DNA of 64,000 bases from Mytilus trossulus (Eukaryota > Mollusca > Bivalvia > Mytilida > Mytilidae), in NCBI RefSeq assembly GCF_036588685.1, contig NC_086384.1, forward strand, positions 49,989,973 to 50,053,972, in the 5' to 3' direction. This document shows, piece by piece, positions 44,601 to 58,287 of this stretch. Position 1 is the first letter of the stretch, and every line of letters begins with the position of its first letter. The position numbers and the translations under genes are program-made. The notes under the pieces are model-generated. The model was not told where the DNA came from. It saw only the letters and a program-made list of their open reading frames with translations, and did not search any database.

Positions 44601-47600
44601 CCAGAGTCTCTGTGTTCTATTTGACAACTATTGTTATAGATCAGACTGATATAGATGATGGTTATACATGTAACTCCAGAGTCTCTGTGTTCTATTTGAC
44701 AACTATTGTTATAGATCAGACTGATATAGATGATGGTTATACTTGTAACTCCAGAGTCTCTGTGTTCTATTTGACAACTATTGTTATAGATCAGACTGAT
44801 ATAGATGATGGTTATACTTGTAACTCCAGAGTCTCTGTGTTCTATTTGACAACTATTATTATAGATCAGACTGATATAGATGATGGTTATACTTGTAACT
44901 CCAGAGTCTCTGTGTTCTATTTGACATAGCTATTGTTATAGATCAGACTGATATAGATGATGGTTATACTTGTAACTCCAGAGTCTCTGTGTTCTATTTG
45001 ACAACTATTGTTATAGATCAGACTGATATAGATGATGGTTATACATGTAACTCCAGAGTCTCTGTGTTCTATTTGACAACTATTGTTATAGATCAGACTG
45101 ATATAGATGATGGTTATACTTGTAACTCCAGAGTCTCTGTGTTCTATTTGACAACTATTGTTATAGATCAGACTGATATAGATGATGGTTATACTTGTAA
45201 CTCCAGAGTCTCTGTGTTCTATTTGACAACTATTATTATAGATCAGACTGATATAGATGATGGTTATACTTGTAACTCCAGAGTCTCTGTGTTCTATTTG
45301 ACATAGCTATTGTTATAGATCAGACTGATATAGATGATGGTTATACTTGTAACTCCAGAGTCTCTGTGTTCTATTTGACAACTATTATTATAGATCAGAC
45401 TGATATAGATGATGGTTATACTTGTGACTCACGAGTCTCTGTGTTCTATTTGACAACTATTGTTATAGATCAGACTGATATAGATGATGGTTGTACTTGT
45501 AACTCCAGAGTCTCTGTGTTCTATTTGACAACTATTGTTATAGATCAGACTGATATAGATGATGGTTATACTTGTAACTCCAGAGTCTCTGTGTTCTATT
45601 TTACATAGCTATTGTTATAGATCAGACTGATATAGATGATGGTTATACTTGTAACTCCAGAGTCTCTGTGTTCTATTTGACAACTATTGTTATAGATCAG
45701 ACTGATATAGATGATGGTTATACTTGTAACTCCAGAGTCTCTGTGTTCTATTTCACAACTATTGTTATAGATCAGACTGATATAGATGATGGTTATACTT
45801 GTAACTCCAGAGTCTCTGTGTTCTATTTAACAACTATTGTTATAGATCAGACTGATATAGATGATGGTTATACTTGTAACTCCAGAGTCTCTGTGTTCTA
45901 TTTGACAACTATTGTTATAGATCATACTGATAAAGATGATGGTTATACTTGTAACTCCAGAGTCTCTGTGTTCTATTTGACAACTATTATTATAGATCAG
46001 ACTGATATAGATGATGGTTATACTTGTAACTCCAGAGTCTCTGTGTTCTATTTGACAACTATTGTTATAGATCAGACTGATATAGATGATGGTTGTACTT
46101 GTAACTCCGGAGTCTCTGTGTTCTATTTAACAACTATTGTTATAGATCAGACTGATATAGATGATGGTTATACTTGTAACTCCAGAGTCTCTGTGTTCTA
46201 TTTGACAACTATTGTTATAGATCAGACTGATATAAATGATGGTTATACTTGTAACTCCAGAGTGTTTGTGTTCTATTTGACAACTATTGTTATATATCAG
46301 ACTGATATAGATGATGGTTATACATGTAACTCCAGAGTCTCTGTGTTCTATTCTACAACTATTGTTATAGATCAGACTGATATAGATGATGGTTATACAT
46401 GTAACTCCAGAGTCTCTGTGTTCTATTTGACAACTATTGTTATAGATCAGACTGATATAGATGATGGTTATACATGTAACTCCAGAGTCTCTGTGTTCTA
46501 TTTGACAACTATTGTTATAGATCAGACTGATATAGATGATGGTTATACTTGTAACTCCAGAGTCTCTGTGTTCTATTTGACAACTATTGTTATAGATCAG
46601 ACTGATATAGATGATGGTTATACTTGTAACTCCAGAGTCTCTGTGTTCTATTTGACAACTATTATTATAGATCAGACTGATATAGATGATGGTTATACTT
46701 GTAACTCCAGAGTCTCTGTGTTCTATTTGACATAGCTATTGTTATAGATCAGACTGATATAGATGATGGTTATACTTGTAACTCCAGAGTCTCTGTGTTC
46801 TATTTGACAACTATTATTATAGATCAGACTGATATAGATGATGGTTATACTTGTGACTCACGAGTCTCTGTGTTCTATTTGACAACTATTGTTATAGATC
46901 AGACTGATATAGATGATGGTTGTACTTGTAACTCCAGAGTCTCTGTGTTCTATTTGACAACTATTGTTATAGATCAGACTGATATAGATGATGGTTATAC
47001 TTGTAACTCCAGAGTCTCTGTGTTCTATTTTACATAGCTATTGTTATAGATCAGACTGATATAGATGATGGTTATACTTGTAACTCCAGAGTCTCTGTGT
47101 TCTATTTGACAACTATTGTTATAGATCAGACTGATATAGATGATGGTTATATTTTTAACTCCAGAGTCTCTGTGTTCTATTTCACAACTATTGTTATAGA
47201 TCAGACTGATATAGATGATGGTTATACTTGTAACTCCAGAGTCTCTGTGTTCTATTTAACAACTATTGTTATAGATCAGACTGATATAGATGATGGTTAT
47301 ACTTGTAACTCCAGAGTCTCTGTGTTCTATTTGACAACTATTGTTATAGATCATACTGATAAAGATGATGGTTATACTTGTAACTCCAGAGTCTCTGTGT
47401 TCTATTTGACAACTATTATTATAGATCAGACTGATATAGATGATGGTTATACTTGTAACTCCAGAGTCTCTGTGTTCTATTTGACAACTATTGTTATAGA
47501 TCAGACTGATATAGATGATGGTTGTACTTGTAACTCCGGAGTCTCTGTGTTCTATTTAACAACTATTGTTATAGATCAGACTGATATAGATGATGGTTAT

Positions 47601-50600
47601 ACTTGTAACTCCAGAGTCTCTGTGTTCTATTTGACAACTATTATTATAGATCAGACTGATATAAATGATGGTTATACTTGTAACTCCAGAGTGTTTGTGT
47701 TCTATTTGACAACTATTGTTATAGATCAGACTGATATAGATGATGGTTATACTTGTAACTCCGGAGTCTCTGTGTTCTATTTGACAACTATTGTTATAGA
47801 TCAGACTGATATAGATGATGGTTATACTTGTAACTCCAGAGTCTCTGTGTTCTATTTGACAACTATTGTTATAGATAAGACTGATATAGATGATGGTTAT
47901 ACATGTAACTCCAGAGTCTCTGTGTTCTTTTTGACAACTATTGTTATAGATCAGACTGATATAGATGATGGTTATACTTGTAACTCCAGAGTCTCTGTGT
48001 TCTATATGACAACTATTGTTATAGATCAGACTGATATAGATGATGGTTGTACTTGTAACTCCAGAGTCTCTGTGTTCTATTTGACAACTATTGTTATAGA
48101 TCAGACTGATATAGATGATGGTTATACTAGTAACTCCAGAGTCTCTGTGTTCTATTTGACAACTATTGTTATAGATCAGACTGATATAGATGATGGTTAT
48201 ACATGTAACTCCAGAGTCTCTGTGATCTATTTGACAACTATTGTTATAGATCAGACTGATATAGATGATGGTTATAAATATAACTCCAGAGTCTCTGTGT
48301 TCTATTTGACAACTATTGTTATAGATCAGACTGATATAGATGATGGTTATACTTGTAACTCCAGAGTCTCTGTGTTCTATTTGACAACTATTGTTATAGA
48401 TCAGACTGATATAGATGATGGTTGTACTTGTAACTCCAGAGTCTCTGTGTTCTATTTGACAACTATTGTTATAGATCAGACTGATATAGATGATGGTTAT
48501 ACTTGTAACTCCAGAGTCTCTGTGTTCTATTTTACAACTATTGTTATAGTTTAGACTGATATAGATGATGGTTATACTTGTAACTCCAGAGTCTCTGTGT
48601 TCTATTTGACAACTATTGTTATAGATCAGACTGATATAGATGATGGTTATACTTGTAACTCCAGAGTCTCTGTGTTCTATTTGACAACTATTGTTATAGA
48701 TCAGACTGATATAGATGATGGTTATACTTGTAACTCCAGAGTCTCTGTGTTCTATTTGACAACTATTGTTATAGATCAGACTGATATAGATGATGGTACT
48801 TGTAACTCCAGAGTCTCTGTGTTCTATTTGACAACTATTGTTATAGATCAGACTTATATAGATGATGGTTGTACTTGTAACTCACGAGTCTCTGTGTTCT
48901 ATTTGACAACTATTGTTATAGATCAGACTGATATAGATGATGGTTATTCTTGTAACTCCAGAGTCTCTGTGTTCTATTTGACAACTATTGTTATATATCA
49001 GACTGATATAGATGATGGTTATTCTTGTAACTCCAGAGTCTCTGTGTTCTATTTGACAACTATTATTATAGATCAGACTGATATAGATGATGGTTATACT
49101 TGTAACTCCAGAGTCTCTGTGTTCTATTTGACAACTATTGTTATAGATCAGACTGATATAGATGATGGTTATACTTGTAACTCCAGAGTCTCTGTGTTCT
49201 ATTTGACAACTATTGTTATAGATCAGACTGATATAGATGATGGTTATACTTGTAACTCCAGAGTCTCTGTGTTCTATTTGACAACTATTGTTATAGATCA
49301 GACTTATATAGATGATGGTTGTACTTGTAACTCACGAGTCTCTGTGTTCTATTTGACAACTATTGTAATAGATCAGACTGATATAGATGATGGTTATACT
49401 TGTAACTCCAGAGTCTCTGTGTTCTATTTGACAACTATTGTTATAGATCAGACTGATATAGATGATGGTTATACTTGTAACTCCAGAGTCTCTGTGTTCT
49501 ATTTGACAACTATTGTTATAGATCAGACTGATATAGATGATGGTTATACTTGTAACTCCAGAGTCTCTGTGTTCTATTTGACAACTATTGTTATAGATCA
49601 GACTGATATAGATGATGGTTATACTTGTAACTCCAGAGTCTCTGTTTTCTATTTGACAACTATTGTTATAGATCAGACTGATATAGATGATGGTTATACT
49701 TGTAACTCCAGAGTCTCTGTGTTCTATTTGACAACTATTGTTATAGATCAGACTGATATAGATGATGGTTATACTTGTAACTCCAGAGTCTCTGTGTTCT
49801 ATTTGACAACTATTGTTATGGATCAGACTGATATAGATGATGGTTATACTTGTAACTCCGGAGTCTCTGTGTTCTATTTGACAACTATTGTTATAGATCA
49901 GACTGATATAGATGATGGTTGTACTTGTAACTCCAGAGTCTCTGTGTTCTATTTGACAACTATTGTTATATATCAGACTGATATAGATGATGGTTATACT
50001 TGTAACTCCAGAGTCTCTGTGTTCTATTTGACAACTATTGTTATAGATCAGACTGATACAGATGATGGTACTTGTAACTCCAGAGTCTCTGTGTTCTATT
50101 TGACAACTATTGTTATAGATCAGACTGATATAGATGATGGTTGTACTTGTAACTCCAGAGTCTCTGTGTTCTATTTGACAACTATTGTTATAGATCAGAC
50201 TTATATAGATGATGGTTATACTTGTAACTCCAGAGTCTCTGTGTTCTATTTGACAACTATTGTTATAGATCAGACTGATATAGATGATGGTTATACATGT
50301 AACTCCAGAGTCTCTGTGTTCTATTTGACAACTATTGTTATAGATCAGACTGATATAGATGATGGTTATACTTGTAACTCCAGAGTCTCTGTGTTCTATT
50401 TGACAACTATTGTTATAGATCAGACTGATATAGATGATGGTTATACTTGTAACTCCGGAGTCTCTGTGTTCTATTTGACAACTATTATTATAGATCAGAC
50501 TGATATAGATGATGGTTATACTTGTAACTCACGAGTCTCTGTGTTCTATTTGACAACTATTGTTATAGATCAGACTGATATAGATGATGGTTATACTTGT

Positions 50601-50980
50601 AACTCCAGAGTCTCTGTGTTCTATTTGACAACTATTGTTATAGATCAGACTGATATAGATGGTTATACATGTAACTCCAGAGTCTCTGTGTTCTATTTGA
50701 CAACTATTGTTATAGATCAGACTGATATAGATGATGGTTATACTTGTAACTCACGAGTCTCTGTGTTCTATTTGACAACTATTGTTATAGATCAGACTGA
50801 TATAGATGATGGTTATACTTGTAACTCCAGAGTCTCTGTGTTCTATTTGACAACTATTGTTATAGATCAGACTGATATAGATGATGGTTGTACTTGTAAC
50901 TCCAGAGTCTCTGTGTTCTATTTGACAACTATTGTTATAGATCAGACTGATATAGATGATGTAACTCCGGAGTCTCTAAA
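41699..50980 (+). repeat. 75-bp minisatellite, 124 units with higher-order structure (module B)
   Basis: The first unit starts at 41699 and the last, partial one at 50931. After allowing for eight 2-bp insertions and three 3-bp deletions, the distance is exactly 123 x 75, giving 124 units. The forward frame encodes a 25-residue repeat (IVIDQTDIDDGYTCNSRVSVFYLTT) and one antisense frame is also free of stops. The forward frame is broken at 43271, 43648, 43950, 44927, 45304, 45606, 46733 and 47035 by the same 'acatagct' 2-bp-longer junction, and at 48552 by substitutions. The longest open stretches are 561 codons (41588-43273), 485 codons (47097-48554) and 828 codons (48597-51083, including the unique tail). 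I treat this as a minisatellite rather than a confident gene. Confidence 0.97.
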
Positions 50981-51083
50981 GATTGATTTAAGCTCTAATA
51001 CTGTAGTCGGTAAGGATGATTTTATTTCAATCCGTTTGCTGTATGTTAAAAATAGTTCATTTATTTCATACGAATTATTGTAA
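50941..51083 (+). other. Unique tail of the repeat ORF (module B)
   Basis: The segment after the array is almost identical to the end of the module-A ORF (VTPESLKIDLSSNT... to a TAA). It is also similar to 62990-63100 in module C, where the frame is closed by TAA at the start. Confidence 0.5.
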
Positions 51084-51980
51084 TATATATCTCTGTCTGT
51101 AACAGAGAGGCAAACATTACTTAACTTTCGAACTCATAATTCCAAAATAACATCATGAAAAAAAGACACATTTCAATAAAAAAAAAAACACAAAAAAAAC
51201 CCACATTCTCTGAAACAATGGGATTGATCTTAGGTGCTCCCGTCGTATTGCAATGATAAGTATAAAAGATGAAAAATTTGACATTTTGATTTGGATTTAA
51301 TATTGTTGAGTTGTGTGAGTGATTTGTATGCCCCATTTATGGCCATAATGTTTTCTGTTCTGTGCGTGCGTTTGTTCGTCCTTCCGTCTGATTGTCCGTC
51401 CGTTCGTCCATTCGTCTCTCCCGCTTCAGGTTAACTTTTGGTTATAGTATTTGGTCGAGGTAGTTTTTGATGAAATTGAATCCAATCAACTTGAAACTTA
51501 GTAAACATGTTCCCTATGATATGATCTTTTTACTGAGATTTATCCTATTTTACGGTCAACCGAACATAAAAAAATGAAAGTGCGGATGGGGCATCCGTGT
51601 ACTTGGGATACATTCTTGTTTATTATCTATTTCATGATGTATACGATATTATTAAAAAAAAAATGATGCTACCATAGGAATGTATTGTTATATGTAGTGG
51701 GGATTAACATTGGGCACAATAGCGTGAAACTTCCTGTTTTGATAATAAACCCTTGTTTAACAACAAAACAATTAAATATTGGTAACAATAGCTCTTTAGC
51801 ACAATGAACTTAAGGTATGAGTTCTATATTTAAATGTTTACGTATTGCTTGACTGGCTTCATTTGAAATGTTAAAAAAAAGATCAAAATATAGTTAATGA
51901 TACAGTGTTTTATTCATTTCGTTGTGATATATTCAGAAATCAGATTACATTTTAAAGATTCACACATTAATTTTACCAAA
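51084..51980. other. 5' flank of TLR-3
   Basis: Near-identical to 21282-22169. It includes the SINE-like repeat insertion at 51325-51619. Confidence 0.6.
51325..51619 (+). mobile_element. SINE-like mussel repeat insertion (module B)
   Basis: Same insertion at the same site as 21521-21810, so it pre-dates the duplication that separated modules A and B. Confidence 0.7.
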
Positions 51981-54440
51981 ATGTTGACAATTCTATGTTT
52001 ATTCTTTCTTTGTGTAAACTGTACTTTTTCGTTAATTTATTCTGGACATTGTAATATTTCATTAAGTATGAAGAAAATGAGATGTGATTGTAGTTCGAGG
52101 AATTTAACATTTATACCAACAGAATGTCCACGAAATTCATCAGAGTTATATCTGGCTAACAATGACCTTGGCATTTTAGGTAAGGAATCATTTTCTAGAT
52201 ATACACACCTCACCTATCTAGATATAAGTTATTGCAATATAACGTCAATCGACCAATCAGCTTTCGATAATTTGACACAATTAAAAGAACTGAAATTTTT
52301 CAATAATCCTTTGAAAACATTTCAAAGTGATGTGTTTTCACCACTGAATGAGCTACGAATTATTTCCATATCGCACACTTTGCTGTCAACGTATCCAAGA
52401 GAGTCGTGGTCTGATGTTTGCAGAATTACAACAGTGATTTGTGACTGTGGTCCGTCAAATGGAACATTTTCGGAGATATTTTCCGCCATGAACAATTTGA
52501 ATTACTTCCAAGTTGATTATCAGAGTGATGTCATACATAACCTTACATTTCAATCATTCAAAAGGACGCCATTGAAACATTTGAATATCAATGGCCAATT
52601 ACGAGACATAGAAATAGATGTTTTTGCACCGTTAGAATTACTTTCTAGTCTTATTATTCCAAATCAAAATTTTCTTAAATTATCAAGAACATTACCAGCT
52701 TTGCACGTGTTTCAAAATTGACAAATGAATGAATTGGATTTGAGCAATAATTTTAAAAATTATGGTGAATATGTTATTTCGGCTGATCTATTTGCATATA
52801 TCGGTAACATTTGCGTAAAAAGATTATCTTTGGGTTGGAATGGTATTAGAAGGATAGACGCTGTAGCCTTTCAGAAAATGAAATACAAACATTGTCTTGA
52901 ATCTTTGAACTTAAATAACAATGAATTTGATTATCATCAGGATCTTATTGTATTTTTTTTTAATTTCTTTATAAATATCAAAAGAATAGACATTTCTGCG
53001 ATAACTAGTAGATCTATTGAAAACATTCGAGAACAAAGTACTAATGGTACAAGAACGCTGGATCACCGAGTTATATTCCATCCTCGATCAGATTGGTCTA
53101 TCAGACTACCTTCTTCACTCGAATTTCTAAATGCATCATTTATAATCGGATGGGGTAATCTGATAAACAGTTTAACATTTAAGGGTATTACCGGATTGAA
53201 AATTGTTGATTTTACATACTCATCACTTGATGACTGCAATTATACAATAAATGGACTTCAGAACGTGTTAATACTTAATGTTTCACATTTCCAATGTGGT
53301 CTTTTAAATCCAAACATTCTTCAATCTGCCGTCAATTTGGAACAGTTGATAATGCAAAGTTCTTCATTAAGTATCGGCCTAAAGGATGATCACCACAGTA
53401 AATTCATCCATGGACTCAAACGTTTGCAGTATATAGACTTTTCAAGAAATGCATTTGAAGACCAATTCAGAATTTCAACATTTAAAAGTCAACTAGACAG
53501 TGTGCAATCTTTGATACTTGAAGGAAATTTATTCACAAGTATTCCTTTAAATCTAGAAGACTTGAACCGTCTTAGTTTCCTAAACATCAGAAACAACAAA
53601 ATAGCGTATTTGACAACTAAAGAAACTGACGCGATTGAAGTGTTATTTGAAAAATCAAATAGAACAATGACAGTCTTATTAGATGGCAACCCTCTTGTTT
53701 GTACTTGCGCTTCGTTAGATTTTGTAGAATGGTTATTAACTACTAAAGTGACACTTGACAGCAATGGTAGTTATTCTTGTGTCGAAAACGATGGAAATAT
53801 TACAACAACAAGTGTTGTCTACAATCACTTGCGAATTTTTAGAATAAGATGTATCAATACAGTATGGTTAATTTTTTCTGCAACTTTATTCGGTGTGCTT
53901 CTTTTATTCATTCTAGTTGGATATCGTTACAAATTGCACCTTCAATACTTTTGTTTATTTATCGGAATGGCAAATCCACTTTTCCGGAAGTCAAAAGAAG
54001 AATCACTTGAATATGATGCATATGTAGCTTATTGCGACGGAGACTATACATGGGTATATGGCCCTTTGCGCATATTTCTCGAAGAGAGACGAAATTATAA
54101 ACTTCTTTTGTTAGATAGAGGAGATGTCCTTGCTGGAGAACATAGACTTTTTGCTTTAAACAATTCAATTCCAAAATGCAAAAAGATAATCTTAGTGATT
54201 TCAAAAGAGTTTGTTAACAATGACTGGGCATACTATGAAGCAACTGTTGGCATTGAACATTTCCTGGGATTACAAGCAAGAATAATTGTTATAAACCTGG
54301 AAAATATAACCAAAACAGAAATACCGCAATGTGTTCTTCAAATGATGTCATTGGACGCCAATGATCATATTCGCAAAACAGACACATTAAATGAAAATAA
54401 CATTTTCTGGAAATGTTTAGATCAAGCAATGCAACGTTAA
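51981..54440 (+). pseudogene. Toll-like receptor (TLR-3) with one premature stop
   Basis: This is a full-length tandem copy of TLR-2. The frame is open for 246 codons, then TGA at 52719-52721 replaces the CGA (Arg247) of TLR-2. That is a single C-to-T change at a CpG. After it the frame is open to the normal stop at 54438-54440, with the same LRR, LRRCT, transmembrane and TIR order. Only a handful of amino-acid differences from TLR-2 are visible, for example H/Q, A/V, D/G, T/S, K/Q and L/I. A downstream ATG at 52725 would give a 571-codon product without a signal peptide. It may be a young pseudogene, a polymorphic null allele or a sequencing error. Confidence 0.9.
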
Positions 54441-56863
54441 TGAAGGACAGTGACTTTTTTCAATTAATGATATTCAACAATTGTTGTTTCATTGTAAAAA
54501 TGCATTGTCAGTCTAAAGCGTATGCAAAAAAAAGTAAACATTAAGAACCTGCACGGTGGTACTATAGATATGATGAACACTATATTAACGAAAGGAATAA
54601 AAGAAACCAATTCATTAAACTACGACTAAATGTGCTTACAGGTATGAGCAACAATTTTTCCTTAACAAAAATGTATTCAAAAATCTTTTTACAGACGGTC
54701 ATATGTGTAAAATATCATTATCGGTAAACGCTTATATATATTTTGATAAAAAAAAGTTTAAAAAAAATGGCGTTTTCAGGTCAAATACATGAGTTTGACA
54801 TTTTATGAGAAGACTTCCCACAATAGTTTATGTACAAATTATCGAGATTATTTTAACCTGTTCAAAAGTCATAATTTTGAAATCCTTGAATATACTTACT
54901 ATTTGTGCAATGCAAAAGACTATTCCATTGCTCTGATATATATAGTCTTTCTTTTTTTAAATTGGTGTAATTATAGGAAAAATGTCACATCATTTTGTTA
55001 AACAGACATGCTTGAGTGTATGCCAATTATGTGTATGATACAAACCATATCTGTTTATTTAAAGTTTTCATATTTTTATATCTTATCAGGACGTAGCTGT
55101 ATTAAATACAATGCAATGTCAGGAAATAATGTGAAGTAGAGCAATGGTCTTTGTTTTTCTCCCCATTTAAATACCACTTCTTTTTATCAATATTCAGATC
55201 AATATCTTAGTTTTTGAACATTACCTTATATATCAGGTAAACAAGTACGTACAATTTGAAGAATAGATTAAAATGAATGACACCATTTTAATACACGCAT
55301 TCATTGAAATCCTGCCGTTATAAGAGCCCCTCCTTGTCTCTTTTATGTTTTACAAAAATGATTTGAAATGTCTTCTTTTAACAGTTTAAATGTTTTGTAC
55401 AATGTGATAGATATAAAATATTGAATGTACAACCCGAATATCATTTTGTATATGTCGTTGTCCATTCATTTGTACCAACCAAGATACATGGAATCGAAAA
55501 CTGTTTTCCCCACGCAAATAGATATAAGAAGATTTGGTAGTATGAGTGCTAATGAGACAACTCTCCATCCAAGTCACAATTTATAAAAATAAACTAATCA
55601 TAGATACCAGTATAAACGTTGTGTTTACGCTAGACGCACGTTTCGTCTGCAAAAGACTCAGTTGTGATACTCAAATCTAAAAGTTAAAGAGGCCAATTAG
55701 AGGACGAAGTTGGAGAGCATTGATAACTAAAAGTCCTAACAGTTTCGGGAAATACAGCTAAGGTTATCTATTCCTGAGGGAGACAAACCTTAGTTTTACA
55801 ATAAAGTATTGTAAACAGTAACAGTAAACCAATGTAGGTCAACGTACGGTAACACGAAGCCTAGCCTCACACTGAACCACACGCTAGAAAAAGGTCCCAA
55901 AAGTTACTCGATAAGTGTAAAACCATTCAAACGGGAAAACCAAGGGTCTAATCTATTTAAAAAAAAAAACCAAGAAACAAGAAACACTTATGAACTACAT
56001 CAACGAATGACAACTACAACATCATATTCATGATAGAAAAATGTAAACCAATTTAGCAAAAAAGCTCGATATGCGACAATGAATGAAAACAATAAAATCA
56101 GATGTGATAAATTAGGGAAATTGAAATACATTATAACATGCTGTGGATATCTTAACGCCAAGTTATAATTTGATTTTGAGTAACTATAGTTAAAATTATA
56201 TTCAAATTAATTGTACCGTAACCAAAGAGCAAACACAATTGCTTTAGTTTCAACGATTGTTTCGATAAACATCCAAGTCTGTTATTTTGAAGTGTTTGCA
56301 CATCTATGGTGAGTTTATTTACAACCACTAGGTCGGTGCCACTGCTGGTGGAGATTTATGTCCCTGAGGGTATCACATGCCCAGTAGTCAAAACAGGCGT
56401 CTGGCGTATATACTAAATTTAGTCCTGATAAGTTTAATTAAAACATTAAAACATAAAAATTGTGTTACCGTTGCGCCAATTTATATTTAATTTTATTTTT
56501 AGTAACTATATGTGTCAAATTATATCAAAATCAGTTGTACATTAACCAAACAACACACACTGCTTGTGTATTCAACGATTCCACTGATAAACATATCCAA
56601 TTTTCTTATGTAGAAGTGTTTCCACATTGAAACTCCCATTTGTCAGTAAGATAGTTGCTTAAAAAGAATAGCATCTCAAGAATATTTTGAACTTAAACTA
56701 ACCAGAGAGACGAAAGACACCAAGAACATATTAAGGCTCATAAGTCGAAAACAAACTGATAATCCAATGGTGGCATAGAAAAAATAACAAATATTGTTTA
56801 AACAGAAGGACAACAAAACTACACTCAAGTATTTAACAAATATATCCATGGATGTATATGTAG
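54441..56863. repeat. TLR 3' flank duplicon, copy 3
   Basis: Very similar to 24630-27153. It has a private deletion of about 115 bp at 54966: the 'gtttattgtgcaggtaac' to 'aacatcggtt' segment present at about 14450-14550 and 25152-25257 is missing. The deletion is bounded by ggtgt/ggttgt microhomology. Confidence 0.8.
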
Positions 56864-58287
56864 GACTCTAAAGTGCGATGGGGACGCTGAAGTCCGATGG
56901 TCACGCTAAAGTGCGATGATATACGCTTAAATGCGATTCCTCCTTACGCTAAAGTCCGCTGGTCTGCGAAAGTATAGGCGAAAAAAACGTAGTTGGATTA
57001 TGACGTTAACAGTCGTTTATACAAACTAAAAATAAACACACCGGATGAAAAATCACAAATACTTCATTAAGAACTTTTAGACCAGATGTCAATGACTAAA
57101 TTACATTAACCCTAACTGTGCTTTGATGGCTAAAACAAAGGGGATTTATTTTGGTAGTTGAAAGATGAGCTTGAATCCTGCAGTCGGCCGTTTTACTTTA
57201 GGCTCTATTGATACGAGTAGTATTCACATTTACATCCTGTGTCCTGATTTTATTGGAAACAAACAGATACATTTGAATCATTATTTATATAGCAGTTGTC
57301 TTTGTGGTCCCTGTTAGAACCTTTTCAGTTTTATTGAAAAGTATCGTCGGCAAAACAAATAAGGCTACATGTGTTCATACGTTAATTATAAATTGTCGGC
57401 TAAATCATCGTTATAGTGTAGACATTGCTTGTAAATATAGCATGGCTATGAAGTTGTTTCAATAAAAAGAGACCAATCGCCTTTCTCTATTATTTGAATT
57501 AAAATATGCATCAAATGAATGTTATATATTCCGACAATAATCGAATGTTGTATTTGTGATTTAAAAGGACGGTAGTAAAGGAAGGTGTTCCAATAAGTAC
57601 TAGACTACAACGTGTGAACGGCAAGCTACCCAGTTATCACACTATTCAACAAGAAATATCGTAACTACAATCCCCTCCCCTTTCATGAATGTGACTTACA
57701 GAATTCAGACTATTTACCGGATTTATAATCACATAATCAACACGACGGGTGCCACATGTGGAGCAGGATCTGCTTACCCTTCGGAGCACCTGAAATCCCC
57801 CCTAGTTTTTGGTGGGGTTCGTGTTTTTTATTCGTTAGTTTTCTATGTTGTGTTATATGTACTATTGTTTTTCTGTTTGTCTTTTTCATTTTTAGCCATG
57901 GCGTTGTCAGTTTGTTTTTAATTTTTGAGTTTGACTGTCCCTTTGGTATCTTTCGTCCCTCTTTTGTAACACCTAAACTCACTTTTTAGCAATACTAACT
58001 TTGTTGGTCTTTAACTCTTTATGTATCATTCACTAAAAGACTACTGTAAGATTATTATGCCTATCACATATGGTATACCTTATAATACCAGATTTTAAAA
58101 ATGGAATATATTTACATTGAATGTTCGTTAACTTATTTTAAAACCATCAAACATTACCCTATTGGTCCATCGCACTTTAGCGTGATTTACCATCGTACTT
58201 AAGCGTGAGACAACATCGTATTTTAGCGTAGACCATAGCACTTTAGCGTTGTCATCGCACTTTATAGTGCTTTCGGACTTTAGAGTC
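56864..58287. mobile_element. Foldback element, complete copy (module C)
   Basis: 1.42 kb, near-identical to 27154-28573, with the same inverted arrays of the acgctaaagtgcgatgg word at both ends. It lies at the same position relative to the TLR, so it was duplicated with the module. Confidence 0.8.

Noticed and set aside
39702-50980. CRISPR-like regular repeats
   Set aside because: Units are head-to-tail with no unique spacers, and the context is a eukaryotic TLR cluster. These are minisatellites.
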